A stretch of DNA of 64,000 nt. Origin: Parahoeflea olei (lineage in GTDB: Bacteria > Pseudomonadota > Alphaproteobacteria > Rhizobiales > Rhizobiaceae). The translations under genes and the position numbers were made by a program. Below are positions 24,827 to 33,974 of the stretch, piece after piece; the stretch's first letter is position 1; every line of letters begins with the position of its first letter. The notes beneath the pieces were generated by a model. The model saw only the letters and a program-made list of their open reading frames with translations, was not told the origin of the DNA and searched no databases. The stretch is taken from the NCBI RefSeq assembly GCF_001703635.1, contig NZ_LQZT01000023.1:124001-188000 (forward strand), given 5' to 3'.

Positions 24827-27010
24827 TCACCACCCGAATTTCTTCGCGAGCGAGATCTTGAAGGTGCGGCCCTTGGCGTAGTCGTTGTTGAGGAATTCCT
24901 TGTAGTTCTCGTCAAACAGGTTGTCGACGCCGAGCTGCGCCTCCCAACCCTTGAACTGGCCGTCCTGCGGCTTCCAGTTGAGATAGATGTCGTGGACATT
25001 GAAGGATTCGGAGAACCGGCTGGGGCTGGCGCCCACGCAGGTCACCGGCGTTGCCGAGTCGCGGCAGGAATCCTGCGGGCCGGCGACGATCCGGGATTTC
25101 CAGCCGAATTCGATATCCCGGTCCGGCAGGCGTCCGCCGACGGTGAAGGCGAATTCGTCCGGTGCCACGGTGGTCAGGTTCGCATCCGAGCTCACGTCGC
25201 GGCCGATCACATGGGAATAGCCCGCCGAAGCGAAGACATATTCCGAATCGTAGGCCACCTCGATCTCGACGCCGTGAATGCGCGCGCGATCGACGTTGTA
25301 ATAACCTTCCACATTGTTGAATCCGGCCGTCAGGTTCGGATTGAGGGCGATCAGGTCGTCGATCGAGTTGTGGAAATAGGTGGTCTTCATCTGCACGCTG
25401 TCGCCGGGGCGGATCATGTCGTAGCCCGACAGCGCGATGCCGCCTTCCCAGTTGTTCGACTTTTCCTTTTTCAGGCCGAAGCTCGGCAGGAACACCGACC
25501 GGCTCGACGTCGTCGAGAACACCTCGTCGATGGTGGGGAAGCGCTCGGTGTGGGCGAACGAGCCGAAGATGGCGACCGTGTCGTTGAACCGGTAGTGGGC
25601 GGCGATCTTCGGCGAGATGGCGGTGTCGGTGAAGTCGCCGGTGACGCCGGTCGAGGCGCCCGGCGAAAGCCGGCGGGTGTCGAAGCGAACGCCGGGAATC
25701 AGCGTGAACTTCTCGTCCCAGACGAATTCGTTCTGCACGAAGATGCCGTTGCGCAGGTCTTCGCCCTCGGGGTGGAAGCCGATGCCGGTCGCCGTGCCCG
25801 TGAGCACTTCGGCGGTGCGTTCCTGGTGGGCGAACTGCCAGCCGTAGCTGAGATAGTTGTCCCAGCTGTCGCCGTGGAATTCGGAGGTGTTCTCGATGTT
25901 GAACTGGGCGGTGAGATAGCCGTAGTCGGTGTCGCAGAACAGCGAGCTGGTGGCACAGGTCAGGCCCATCGTCGGGTTGCCGGTGGCATTGCGCTGCTTG
26001 GTCTTGGTGTTGGAGTAGGAGGCCGACACCTTCACGTCCAGCCAGTCATTGTCCGAGAAGGGGTTCTCGTAGGAGGCGACGAAGGTGTCGTCGACCACAT
26101 GGCGGTCGACCAGGCCGAACATCGGTCCGCCCATGATGATCGTGTCGGTGCCCGACTGCGCGTAGTCCTGCTGGTCGGCATCGGAGTCCCAGCGCTGGTA
26201 GGACAGCCGCATCCGGCCCTCGTCGCCGACATTGGCGGTCACCTTGGCAAGGCCCGACCAGGTGTCGAAGAAGGAGGAGCGGACCTCGGTTCCGTCGCCG
26301 GTGGTGTAGTTGTCGGCGGTGCGGTAGTTGCCGGTCACCAGGAATTCCGCATCGGGGCTGAGCCGCTGCGCCAGCACGAAGGAGCTGAGCCAGCCCTGTT
26401 CGTTGGAGGAGTAGCTGCCCTTCACCCGGAACGCGCCGTTCTGTCCCGGCTCGATGAAGTCGGAGGCGTCCTTGGTGGTGAAATTGATCACGCCGCCGAG
26501 TGCGCCGGAGCCATAGAGCGTCGAGGAGGCGGGACCGCGCAGCACTTCCACGCTCTTGTAGAGTTCCGGATCGGAGAAGAACCCGCCCATCCGGTACTGC
26601 TCGTAGAACTTGTTGACGCCGTCGATGTTGACGATGATGCGGCCTTCCTCGCCGGCGGTCTCGGGTGCGCCGACGCCGCGAATGTTGAAGGTCTGGCCGA
26701 AGGCGCGGTCGGAGCCGGAGGTGTTGACGCCGGGAATGCGCTTGAGAATGTCGCCGACCAGGGTGGCCTGCTCGCTGTCGATGTCGTCCTGGCCGACGAC
26801 GCTCACGGCCTGGGGCGTGTCGATCGCCACCTTTTCACGGCCGGCGCCGACGACCATCCGCTGCAGCATCGTGGTGCCCGCGGTCTGGCTGGCTGCTTCC
26901 GCACCGGCTGCCTGATCTGATGTCTCCTGAGCCCGGACCTGTCCCGTTGCCCCCATGATTAACGCAATCCCGCACATCAGATGTGCGCTGCGCCGCTTCG
27001 CCAAACCCAT
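24827..27010 (-). CDS. TonB-dependent haem/haemoglobin receptor
   Basis: The 727-residue outer-membrane receptor has a signal peptide of about 29 residues (cleavage after VRA). The plug domain (about 50-170) carries DTPQAVSVVGQDDIDSEQATLVGDILKRIPGV and FNIRGVG. A 22-strand-type barrel follows, ending in the aromatic residues KKFGW expected for the BAM signal. It belongs to the haemoglobin/transferrin/lactoferrin receptor group (HmuR/ShmR-like). Start ATG 27010 with AGGAG upstream. It is divergent from hemP-hmuSTUV, with RirA-like boxes in between, so it should be induced by iron limitation. Confidence 0.92.
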   Translation of the reverse strand: MGLAKRRSAHLMCGIALIMGATGQVRAQETSDQAAGAEAASQTAGTTMLQRMVVGAGREKVAIDTPQAVSVVGQDDIDSEQATLVGDILKRIPGVNTSGSDRAFGQTFNIRGVGAPETAGEEGRIIVNIDGVNKFYEQYRMGGFFSDPELYKSVEVLRGPASSTLYGSGALGGVINFTTKDASDFIEPGQNGAFRVKGSYSSNEQGWLSSFVLAQRLSPDAEFLVTGNYRTADNYTTGDGTEVRSSFFDTWSGLAKVTANVGDEGRMRLSYQRWDSDADQQDYAQSGTDTIIMGGPMFGLVDRHVVDDTFVASYENPFSDNDWLDVKVSASYSNTKTKQRNATGNPTMGLTCATSSLFCDTDYGYLTAQFNIENTSEFHGDSWDNYLSYGWQFAHQERTAEVLTGTATGIGFHPEGEDLRNGIFVQNEFVWDEKFTLIPGVRFDTRRLSPGASTGVTGDFTDTAISPKIAAHYRFNDTVAIFGSFAHTERFPTIDEVFSTTSSRSVFLPSFGLKKEKSNNWEGGIALSGYDMIRPGDSVQMKTTYFHNSIDDLIALNPNLTAGFNNVEGYYNVDRARIHGVEIEVAYDSEYVFASAGYSHVIGRDVSSDANLTTVAPDEFAFTVGGRLPDRDIEFGWKSRIVAGPQDSCRDSATPVTCVGASPSRFSESFNVHDIYLNWKPQDGQFKGWEAQLGVDNLFDENYKEFLNNDYAKGRTFKISLAKKFGW

Positions 27011-27081
27011 GACCCTGCTCCTGTTGAAGATGGTGAGTGCTGGCTGGCGTCGGCTTGCTCGCATTCAGAGTGAGCTAAACA

Positions 27082-27096
27082 TGATTTTTCAACTCA
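27082..27096. promoter_or_regulatory. RirA-type iron-responsive operator, receptor side
   Basis: TGA-N9-TCA (27082-27096) matches the RirA iron-responsive operator pattern of rhizobia. It lies 70 bases before the receptor start. Confidence 0.55.
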
Positions 27097-27116
27097 ACTA
27101 TTGTGCTCGATATAAA

Positions 27117-27134
27117 ACATGATAAATCATGTCA
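27117..27134. promoter_or_regulatory. RirA-type iron-responsive operator with palindrome, hemP side
   Basis: ACATGAT-AA-ATCATGT (27117-27132) is a perfect palindrome. Overlapping it is a second TGA-N9-TCA element (27120-27134). It stands about 80 bases before hemP. Confidence 0.58.
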
Positions 27135-27211
27135 AGAAATAACGAACGACCACACCAACCCTCGCCCAGCCAGCCTGCCGCCAGCCCCGCGAGACGAGGG
27201 AAATTCCCGCA

Positions 27212-27421
27212 ATGACCACGACCAAGACCCACACACCAGAACATGCCAAGCCGTCTTTGGCGGCGCCGCCTGTTTCAGCCGAAACCGCCCATGCGCCGCA
27301 GCTGCCGGTGTTCGACACGCGCAACCTGTTCGGCGCCGCCAGCGAGATCGGAATCGTGCATCAGGGATCCCTCTACCGGCTGAAGATCACCCGGCAAGGC
27401 AAATTGATTCTCAACAAGTAA
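27212..27421 (+). CDS. hemP: Hemin uptake protein HemP/HmuP
   Basis: This 69-residue cytosolic protein carries the HemP/HmuP core in its C-terminal half: VFDTRNLFGAASEIGIVHQGSLYRLKITRQGKLILNK. In rhizobia HmuP is a co-activator of haem-transport genes. It is the first gene of the plus-strand haem operon, 12 bases ahead of hmuS. Confidence 0.92.
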   Translation: MTTTKTHTPEHAKPSLAAPPVSAETAHAPQLPVFDTRNLFGAASEIGIVHQGSLYRLKITRQGKLILNK

Positions 27422-27433
27422 GAGGGCTCGGCA

Positions 27434-28480
27434 ATGACACAGACACGCGACTCGGCGGCCATCAGGGCGGCGCAGGCGGAAAACCCCAAGCTGCGCGCGC
27501 GCGATCTGGCGACGCAGCTCGGCATCGACGAGGCGACCTATGTGGCGGCCTGGTGCGGGCACGGGACGACCCGGCTCGCCGTCGATTTCAATGCGCTGTT
27601 TCCGGCCCTGGAATCGCTCGGCGAAGTGCTGGCTCTGACCCGCAACGAAAGCGCCGTGCACGAGAAGAGCGGCGTCTACGACAAGTTCCATGGCGGCAAG
27701 GTCGCGGCCATGATGCTCGGTGAAGCCATCGACATGCGCATGTTCCCCAAGCACTGGGTCCACGGCTTCGCGGTGGAAACGCGCGATGGCGACAGCGTGC
27801 GCAACTCGCTGCAGTTCTTCGACGCCCATGGCGACGCCGTCCACAAGATTCATGCCCGTCCCGCCACCGACATGGACGCCTGGCACCGGCTGGTGGCCGC
27901 CTTCACCCATGACGACCAGTCCGACACCGTGGTACTCGAGGAAAAGGCCGAGGTGGAAAAGCCCGTGGCCGAAATCCCGGTCACCGAGCTGCGCGACCGC
28001 TGGAGCCGCATGACCGATGCCCACCAGTTCGTCCCGCTTCTGCGCAAACTCGGTCTCGAGCGCATTGAAGCCGTGCGCGAAGTCGGCGAGGACTTCGCCT
28101 GGCAACTCGACACCTCGTCGGTGGCGGCGATGCTCAACCTGTCGGCGAACGAGAAGCTGCCGATCATGTGCTTCGTGGGCAACAAGGGCTGCATCCAGAT
28201 CCACTCCGGGCCGGTCGAGACCATCAAGGAAATCGGCCCCTGGATCAATGTGCTCGATCCCGGCTTCAACCTTCACCTGCGCCAGGACCACGTCAAGGAA
28301 GTCTGGGCCGTGCGCAAGCCGATCGACACCGGGCACGTGACCTCGCTCGAGGCCTACAACAAGGACGGCGAACTGATCGTCCAGTTCTTCGGCAAGCGCA
28401 TCGAAGGCGAGGACGAGCGCGAAAGCTGGCGCATGATCATGGAACAGCTGCCGCGGATCCGGACGGAAAGGGCGGCCTGA
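27434..28480 (+). CDS. hmuS: Hemin-degrading factor HmuS
   Basis: The 348-residue HemS/HmuS/ChuS-type protein has two structurally repeated halves (about 20-170 and 195-345), as usual. The second half carries CFVGNKGCIQIHSGPVETIKEIGPWINVLDPGFNLHLRQDHV, the family's haem-pocket region. It receives haem from the HmuTUV importer in the cytosol and stores, delivers or degrades it. It is coupled with hemP upstream and hmuT downstream. Confidence 0.95.
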   Translation: MTQTRDSAAIRAAQAENPKLRARDLATQLGIDEATYVAAWCGHGTTRLAVDFNALFPALESLGEVLALTRNESAVHEKSGVYDKFHGGKVAAMMLGEAIDMRMFPKHWVHGFAVETRDGDSVRNSLQFFDAHGDAVHKIHARPATDMDAWHRLVAAFTHDDQSDTVVLEEKAEVEKPVAEIPVTELRDRWSRMTDAHQFVPLLRKLGLERIEAVREVGEDFAWQLDTSSVAAMLNLSANEKLPIMCFVGNKGCIQIHSGPVETIKEIGPWINVLDPGFNLHLRQDHVKEVWAVRKPIDTGHVTSLEAYNKDGELIVQFFGKRIEGEDERESWRMIMEQLPRIRTERAA

Positions 28481-28481
28481 G

Positions 28482-29375
28482 ATGCGCATGGCCCTGTTCG
28501 CCCCCCTGAGCCGGCGCCGCCTGATCGGCGGCGTCATCGCCGCCGCGGCCCTTGCTGCTGCTGCCGCGCCTGCGCGCGCGGACGGGCCGCAACGCGTTGT
28601 CGTCATCGGCGGTTCTCTGACCGAGATCGTCTATGCGCTCGGCGAAGAGGACCGGCTGATCGCCCGCGACACCACCAGCGTCTTTCCCGAAGCCGCCGCG
28701 AAGCTGCCCGATGTCGGCTATATCCGCCAGCTCTCGCCCGAAGGGGTGCTGTCGGTCGGTCCCGACATGATCGTCGCCCTTGAGGGTTTCGGTCCGCCGG
28801 AGGCCGCGAGCGTGATCCAGCAGGCCGGCATCCCGGTCACCGTGATCCCCGACGGCTATGACAGCCAGTCGATCCTCGACAAGATCCGGCTTACCGCGAA
28901 AGCCTTCGGCCGCGAAGAGGCGGGCGAGGAACTGGCCGGCAAGGTCGGTGCCGATCTCGCCGCCGCCGAAGCCGCCGCAGCCGGCATCGCCGATAAGCGC
29001 CGGGTGCTGTTCCTGCTCTCCGTCCAGGGCGGACGCCTGATGGCGAGCGGCGGCAACACCCATGCCGCGGGCATCATCGCGCTTGCGGGCGGGGTCAACG
29101 CCATGAGCGGTTTTGACGGCTACAAGGAGGTTTCCAACGAAGCCGTGATCGAGGCCGCGCCGGACCTGATCCTGCGCATGCGCGGCGGGCGTGATCCCTC
29201 CTCCGATGCCGAGGTGCTGGCGCATCCGGCCATCGCCGCCACTCCCGCCGGCAAGGCAGGCAAGGTGATCGGCATGGACGGGCTCTACATTCTCGGCTTC
29301 GGGCCGCGCACGGCGCAGGCCGCGCGCGAGCTCGGCGAGGCGCTGTATGGCGACGTTCCGGCGGCCGGCAATTGA
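28482..29375 (+). CDS. hmuT: Haem ABC transporter substrate-binding protein
   Basis: The 297-residue periplasmic protein has a signal peptide with twin arginines (SRRRLIGGVIAAAALAAAAAPARA). A cluster C type binding fold follows (two lobes joined by a long helix). It includes VVVIGGSLTEIVYALGEEDRLIARDTTSVFP at the first lobe and VIGMDGLYILGFGPRTAQAARELGEALYG at the end. It delivers haem from the receptor to HmuUV. It overlaps closely with hmuU (one base between stop and start). Confidence 0.93.
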   Translation: MRMALFAPLSRRRLIGGVIAAAALAAAAAPARADGPQRVVVIGGSLTEIVYALGEEDRLIARDTTSVFPEAAAKLPDVGYIRQLSPEGVLSVGPDMIVALEGFGPPEAASVIQQAGIPVTVIPDGYDSQSILDKIRLTAKAFGREEAGEELAGKVGADLAAAEAAAAGIADKRRVLFLLSVQGGRLMASGGNTHAAGIIALAGGVNAMSGFDGYKEVSNEAVIEAAPDLILRMRGGRDPSSDAEVLAHPAIAATPAGKAGKVIGMDGLYILGFGPRTAQAARELGEALYGDVPAAGN

Positions 29376-29376
29376 G

Positions 29377-30477
29377 ATGCTCCAGCGTGTCTCGTCCTTG
29401 AAGGCCGCGCCGGCCTGGCAGCCGCGCCTTGCGGGTGACCGCTCGGCGCGTGCCCGGCTCGCGCTGGGCCTGCTCTGTGTGCTGCTTATGCTGACCATGG
29501 GGCTGTCGTTGCAGGTCGGCGCCTTCGACGCGCCCACCCTGCGCGTGCTGATGGCTTCGGTCGGTCTCAACGACGGCGAGGGCCTTCAGGCGGTCGATCG
29601 CATCGTCATCACCAGCATCCGCCTGCCGCGGGTGATCATGGGCGCGATGGTCGGTGCCTCGCTCGCCGTCTCAGGCGCGGTGATGCAGGGTCTGTTCCGC
29701 AATCCGCTGGCCGACCCCGGCATTGTCGGCGTCTCCGCCGGCGCAAGCCTGGGCGCGGTCGCCGTGATCGTCCTCGGCGGCACCCTGCTGTCCTCCTTTG
29801 CCAGTCTCGCGGGCGCCAATGCGCTGCCGTTCGCGGCCTTTCTGGGCGGTCTCGCCTCGACCTACATCCTCTACAGCATCGCCACCCGCGAGGGCCGCAC
29901 CTCGGTGGCCACGATGCTGCTCGCCGGCATCGCGCTCGGCGCCTTCGCGCTGGCGATCACCGGGCTGATGATCTTCATCGCCGATGATCTGCAGCTGCGG
30001 CAGATCTCCTTCTGGGGCCTGGGGTCGCTCGCCGGCGCCACCTGGGAGAAGGTGGTTTCGATCCTTCCGATCATCCTGCCCGCGCTTGTCGCGAGCTTCT
30101 ACCTCGCCCGCGGCCTCAATGCGCTCGCTTTCGGCGAAGCGGCGGCGGTGCACATGGGCATCTCTTTGCAGTCGGTCAAGAACACGGCGATCTTCGCGAT
30201 CGCCGCCGCCACCGGCGCCTCGGTCGCCGTCTCCGGCGGTATCGGCTTCGTCGGCATCATCGTCCCGCATGTGCTCAGGCTGATGATCGGGCCGGACCAC
30301 CGCTACCTGCTGCCGGCCTCCGCGCTGCTCGGCGCGTCGTTCCTGCTGCTGGCCGATTGCGTGAGCCGCAGCATCGTGCCGCCGGCGGAATTGCCGATCG
30401 GCATCGTCACCGCGGCCATCGGCGCGCCGTTCTTCCTGTGGATCTTGCTGCGCCGGCGCGGCATCATCGACCTTTGA
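29377..30477 (+). CDS. hmuU: Haem ABC transporter permease
   Basis: This 366-residue FecCD/BtuC-type permease has about ten membrane helices. Family landmarks are RLPRVIMGAMVGASLAVSGAVMQGLFRNPLADPGIVGVSAGASLGAV (about 85-130), the coupling region, and GGIGFVGIIVPHVLRLMIGPDHRYLLP (about 287-313). The chosen ATG at 29377 follows hmuT directly; an in-frame upstream start would lie inside hmuT. Confidence 0.95.
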   Translation: MLQRVSSLKAAPAWQPRLAGDRSARARLALGLLCVLLMLTMGLSLQVGAFDAPTLRVLMASVGLNDGEGLQAVDRIVITSIRLPRVIMGAMVGASLAVSGAVMQGLFRNPLADPGIVGVSAGASLGAVAVIVLGGTLLSSFASLAGANALPFAAFLGGLASTYILYSIATREGRTSVATMLLAGIALGAFALAITGLMIFIADDLQLRQISFWGLGSLAGATWEKVVSILPIILPALVASFYLARGLNALAFGEAAAVHMGISLQSVKNTAIFAIAAATGASVAVSGGIGFVGIIVPHVLRLMIGPDHRYLLPASALLGASFLLLADCVSRSIVPPAELPIGIVTAAIGAPFFLWILLRRRGIIDL

Positions 30478-30488
30478 GGAGCCAGCCC

Positions 30489-31295
30489 ATGGTGGAAGCC
30501 CAGCACCTGAGCGTGCGCTATGGAGACCACGTGATCCTGCGCGATATCGGCTTTTGGGCCGAGGCGGGGCAGGTGACCGTGATCGCGGGGCCGAACGGCT
30601 CGGGCAAGACCACACTCATGAAGGCGCTGTGCGGCGACCTGCCTTACAGCGGTGTGATCCGCTTGAACGGCCGCGACATTGCCGGCCTGAAGCCGCACGA
30701 GATGGCTGCCCATCGCGGCGTGCTGGCCCAGGAAACCACGCTGAGCTTTCCCTTTACCGTGGCCGAAGTGGTGCGCATTGGCATTTCCGCCGTGAACGGC
30801 CCAGCCAGGGACCGCGCCTTCCGGGACCGCCGCGTCAGCGAAGCGCTGGCCGCGGTCGATCTCGATGGCTTCGCCGGCCGCTTCTACCAGGAGCTTTCCG
30901 GCGGCGAGCGCCAGCGCGTGCAACTGGCCCGCGTGCTCTGCCAGATCTGGGAGCCGGTCGACGAGGACGGCCCGCGCTGGCTGTTCCTCGACGAGCCGGT
31001 GTCGAGCCTCGACATCCGCCACCAGATCGACGTCATGGAGCTTGCCGCCGACTACGCCGCCCGCGGCGGCGGCGTGATCGCGGTGATGCACGATCTCAAT
31101 CTCTCCGCGATGTTCGCCGACCGCGTGACGCTGCTGGCCGGTGGCTCCGTCGTCGCCGCCGGGCCGCCCGACGACGTGATGACCGACGAAGCGCTGTCAC
31201 GGACATTCGGCTGCCGGCTGCGGGTCGGCGTGCGCCCGGCCAACGATCTCTTCGTGCTGCCGCAATCGGTCACTGCCCGCTCCGCGGTCACCTGA
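30489..31295 (+). CDS. hmuV: Haem ABC transporter ATP-binding protein
   Basis: The 268-residue ATPase has Walker A GPNGSGKTT (about 36-44), signature LSGGERQRVQLARVL, Walker B WLFLDEPVSSLD and switch His in MHDLN. The stretch before Walker B (CQIWEPVDEDGPRW) is an HmuV-specific insertion. ATG 30489 follows GAGGAG. It completes the haem importer; the following 175 bases contain no gene. Confidence 0.95.
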   Translation: MVEAQHLSVRYGDHVILRDIGFWAEAGQVTVIAGPNGSGKTTLMKALCGDLPYSGVIRLNGRDIAGLKPHEMAAHRGVLAQETTLSFPFTVAEVVRIGISAVNGPARDRAFRDRRVSEALAAVDLDGFAGRFYQELSGGERQRVQLARVLCQIWEPVDEDGPRWLFLDEPVSSLDIRHQIDVMELAADYAARGGGVIAVMHDLNLSAMFADRVTLLAGGSVVAAGPPDDVMTDEALSRTFGCRLRVGVRPANDLFVLPQSVTARSAVT

Positions 31296-31470
31296 CCGGC
31301 AGCCACGCTCCGGCACGGCCAACCCGGCTGTCCGGGCGGTCGCCGGGGGCACGCGACAAGCGCTCCCGCTGCCAGTAGGCAGGCGGGGACGGCAGAGCTA
31401 TGATGGACGACAGGTCGCATGTCTTTTGCCGCCGGTGAGGCGCAGGCTGCGGTCGGAGAGCGTCCGTCCG

Positions 31471-33342
31471 ATGAATGCCCTGATCCACAATCGTCTCGCC
31501 GCGCTGTTGCTGGCCGTCGCCGCGCTGGGCCTGGCCGTTGGCCTTGTGCTGCTGGCCGCAGGCATGCCGGAGCGGGCGGCGCTGGCCTGGGTCGCGGGCG
31601 TGCTGCCGGTGCTCGCGGTGCTGGTCGTCGAGATCGGGCGCAGCCTCCTGCGCGGCGACCTCGGGCTCGACATCGTCGCCGCGCTGTCGATGTCGGCGGC
31701 GCTGGTGTTCGGCGAAACGCTGGCCGCGGCCGTGGTCGCGGTGATGTATTCGGGCGGCACCTTTCTCGAAAGCTTCGCCGAGGGCCGCGCCCGGCGGGAG
31801 ATGAGCGATCTGTTGTCGCGCGTGCCACGGGTGGCGACGCGACGGCGGGCGGATACGCTCGAGGAAATCCCGCTCGACGACATCGCCATCGGCGATCTGC
31901 TGCTGATCCGTCACGGCGACGTCGCACCCGTCGACGGCATGGTCGAAAGCGAACAGGCGATCCTCGACCAGTCGGCGCTCACCGGCGAATCGCTTCCCAT
32001 CCGGCTCGGGCGCGGCGAGGACGTGATGAGCGGCTCGACCAATTCCGGCGATGCCTTCGACTTGCGGGTCAAGCGGCGTGCCGCCGACAGCACCTATGCC
32101 GGCATCGTCCGGCTGGTCGAGACGGCGCAGGCCTCGAAGGCGCCGATGTCGCGGCTCGCCGATCGCTGGTCGATGCTGTTCCTGCTTGCAACCATCGTCA
32201 TCGCCGCCGCCGCCTGGGCACAGACCGGAGACCCGATCCGCGCGGTCGCGGTGCTGGTGGTGGCCACGCCCTGTCCGCTCATTCTCGCCGTCCCCGTGGC
32301 GCTGGTGGCCGGCCTGTCGCGCGCCGCCCGCTTCGGCGTCCTGATCAAGGGCGCCAAGCCGCTCGAATGGCTGGCGCGGATCACCACGCTGATCCTCGAC
32401 AAGACCGGCACGCTGACCGACGGCCGGCCGCAGATCGTGTCGATCGAGACCGCGGGCGGCTGGCGCGAGGACCAGGTGCTGCAATTCGCCGCCGCGCTCG
32501 ACCAGGCCTCGAAACACCCCATTGCCCAGGCGATCGTCGAGGCGGCGCGCGCGCGGGGCCTCTCCCTGCCTGTGCCGCAGCGGGTGGTCGAGACCGCCGG
32601 GGAAGGCCTTGCCGGCGAGGTCGCGGGCCACGCGGTGCTGGTGGGCGGCGCGGGCTTCGTGGCCGGCCGTCTCGGCCAGGGTGCGAATGGCACGGTTGCC
32701 GCCACGGGCTCGGTGGTGGTCGCCGTCGGTGTCGACGGCAGGCCCGCGGGGCATCTGGTCATGGCGGATGCGCTGCGACCGGGCACGGCCGAACTGCTTG
32801 CGGGTTTGCGCTCGCTCGGGATCGAACGCATCCTGCTTGCCACCGGCGACCGCCGCGCGGTGGCGGACGCGATCACCCGCGATCTCGGGCTCGACGGGGT
32901 GCGCAGCGAGCTTACGCCGGACCAGAAGGTGCTGCTGGTCCTGAGCGAGCGCAAGAACGGCCCGGTGATGATGGTGGGCGACGGGGTCAACGACGCGCCG
33001 GCGCTCGCTGCCGCCGATATCGGGGTTGCCATGGGCGCCCGTGGTGCCGCGGCTTCCGCCGAGGCCGCCGATGTCGTGCTGCTGGTCGATCATCTCGACC
33101 GTCTGCTGCCGGGCATCGAGGTGGCGCAGCGCGCGCGACAGATCGCGTTGCAGAGCGTCGCGGTGGGGATCGGCCTGTCGGTAATCGGCATGATCGCCGC
33201 CGCCTTCGGTTACCTCTCGCCCGTCGAAGGCGCGCTGCTGCAGGAACTCATCGATGTCGGCGTGATCCTGAACGCGCTCCGGGCGCTGAAGATCCGGCCC
33301 GTCCACACCGGAACACCGCTCGAAGCCGCGCCTCTGCCCTGA
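31471..33342 (+). CDS. Heavy-metal-type P-type ATPase without metal-binding N-domain
   Basis: The 623-residue membrane ATPase has actuator motif TGES (in ALTGESLPI), phosphorylation motif DKTGTLTDG, the HP motif of P1B pumps (SKHPIA) and hinge GDGVNDAPALAAADIGVAMG. The sixth-helix metal motif reads CPL (VATPCPLILAVPVAL), not CPC, CPH or SPC. No N-terminal HMA domain or His/Cys-rich tail is present. The transported ion is therefore uncertain. ATG 31471 has GGAGAG upstream; the frame stays open further but with no support. It is not cotranscribed with an obvious metal regulator or chaperone. Confidence 0.85.
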   Translation: MNALIHNRLAALLLAVAALGLAVGLVLLAAGMPERAALAWVAGVLPVLAVLVVEIGRSLLRGDLGLDIVAALSMSAALVFGETLAAAVVAVMYSGGTFLESFAEGRARREMSDLLSRVPRVATRRRADTLEEIPLDDIAIGDLLLIRHGDVAPVDGMVESEQAILDQSALTGESLPIRLGRGEDVMSGSTNSGDAFDLRVKRRAADSTYAGIVRLVETAQASKAPMSRLADRWSMLFLLATIVIAAAAWAQTGDPIRAVAVLVVATPCPLILAVPVALVAGLSRAARFGVLIKGAKPLEWLARITTLILDKTGTLTDGRPQIVSIETAGGWREDQVLQFAAALDQASKHPIAQAIVEAARARGLSLPVPQRVVETAGEGLAGEVAGHAVLVGGAGFVAGRLGQGANGTVAATGSVVVAVGVDGRPAGHLVMADALRPGTAELLAGLRSLGIERILLATGDRRAVADAITRDLGLDGVRSELTPDQKVLLVLSERKNGPVMMVGDGVNDAPALAAADIGVAMGARGAAASAEAADVVLLVDHLDRLLPGIEVAQRARQIALQSVAVGIGLSVIGMIAAAFGYLSPVEGALLQELIDVGVILNALRALKIRPVHTGTPLEAAPLP

Positions 33343-33427
33343 CGGGCCGTGCCGCGCGGGCGCGCCCGAAACTTGCGCTCCGATCCCGCTTTCCGGCCTT
33401 GTCCTGTCGCAAGCCTGATCTTTCGAT

Positions 33428-33452
33428 GGAACTTCGGCCACAGTTGGGGGTT
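33428..33452 (+). promoter_or_regulatory. EcfG-type promoter of the glycine-zipper lipoprotein
   Basis: GGAAC (33428-33432), 16 bases, GGTT (33449-33452). The core GTT of the -10 element is kept; the first base differs from CGTT. It lies about 30 bases before the ATG. Confidence 0.6.
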
Positions 33453-33482
33453 ATCCGCCTGTTGCAACACAGGAGACAGACC

Positions 33483-33731
33483 ATGAAACACCTTTTGCTG
33501 GCCACACTCTTGCTCGGGCTCGGTGCCTGCACGGCGACCGAAAGGGGAGCGGCCATCGGCGGCGTCTCCGGCGCTGCAATCGGTGGAGCCGTATCCGGCG
33601 ATATCCGCGGCGCAGCCGTGGGCGGCGCAGTCGGCACGGTTGCAGGCGCGCTGATCGGCAACGCCCGCGAACCCGGCCAGTGCTACTATCGCGACCGCAA
33701 CGGCCGGCGCTACACCGCGGCCTGCCCGTAA
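33483..33731 (+). CDS. Small glycine-zipper lipoprotein
   Basis: This 82-residue protein has a lipoprotein signal peptide (MKHLLLATLLLGLGAC) with lipobox LGAC; Cys16 is the likely lipidated residue. A glycine-zipper hairpin follows (GAAIGGVSGAAIGGAVSGD and GAAVGGAVGTVAGALIG), then a short tail with two cysteines. Such rickettsia-17-kDa/OsmB-like lipoproteins insert in the outer membrane and are typically stress-induced. The ribosome-binding site AGGAGA supports the start. An EcfG-like promoter precedes it and a strong terminator follows. Confidence 0.87.
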   Translation: MKHLLLATLLLGLGACTATERGAAIGGVSGAAIGGAVSGDIRGAAVGGAVGTVAGALIGNAREPGQCYYRDRNGRRYTAACP

Positions 33732-33759
33732 GCCCGCGATACGCACCCGCAGGACATGG

Positions 33760-33793
33760 AAAAGGCCCGGCGAACCCCGGGCCTTTTCTGTTT
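33760..33793 (+). terminator. Rho-independent terminator after the glycine-zipper lipoprotein
   Basis: AAAAGGCCCGG and CCGGGCCTTTT form a strong stem with a short loop, and more T residues (CTGTTT) follow. This is the clearest intrinsic terminator in the window and may work on both strands because of the A-run before the stem. Confidence 0.9.
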
Positions 33794-33974
33794 CCGCCTG
33801 TCTTCCGAAGGCTGATCACGGGTGTCAGCCGCAGGCCGCTGACCTGGAGCACCGCGCTTGTTTTTGACGCGCACAGCGCGTCCGTTCTCATCGAAAGAAA
33901 CCCGATCTCATCGAAACCGGGTCCTGGTCCTCTCGTCGGCGCCAGGCGATTTTTGCCTGACTGCACCCGCGGGT

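Noticed and set aside
24752..26920. 722-codon plus-strand frame over the haem receptor
   Set aside because: Antisense shadow; the receptor on the other strand has intact signal peptide, plug and barrel end.
33883..33925. Short direct repeat TCTCATCGAAA twice between the lipoprotein and the 81-residue gene
   Set aside because: Only two copies of 11 bases with no wider pattern; not evidence of a mobile element or array.
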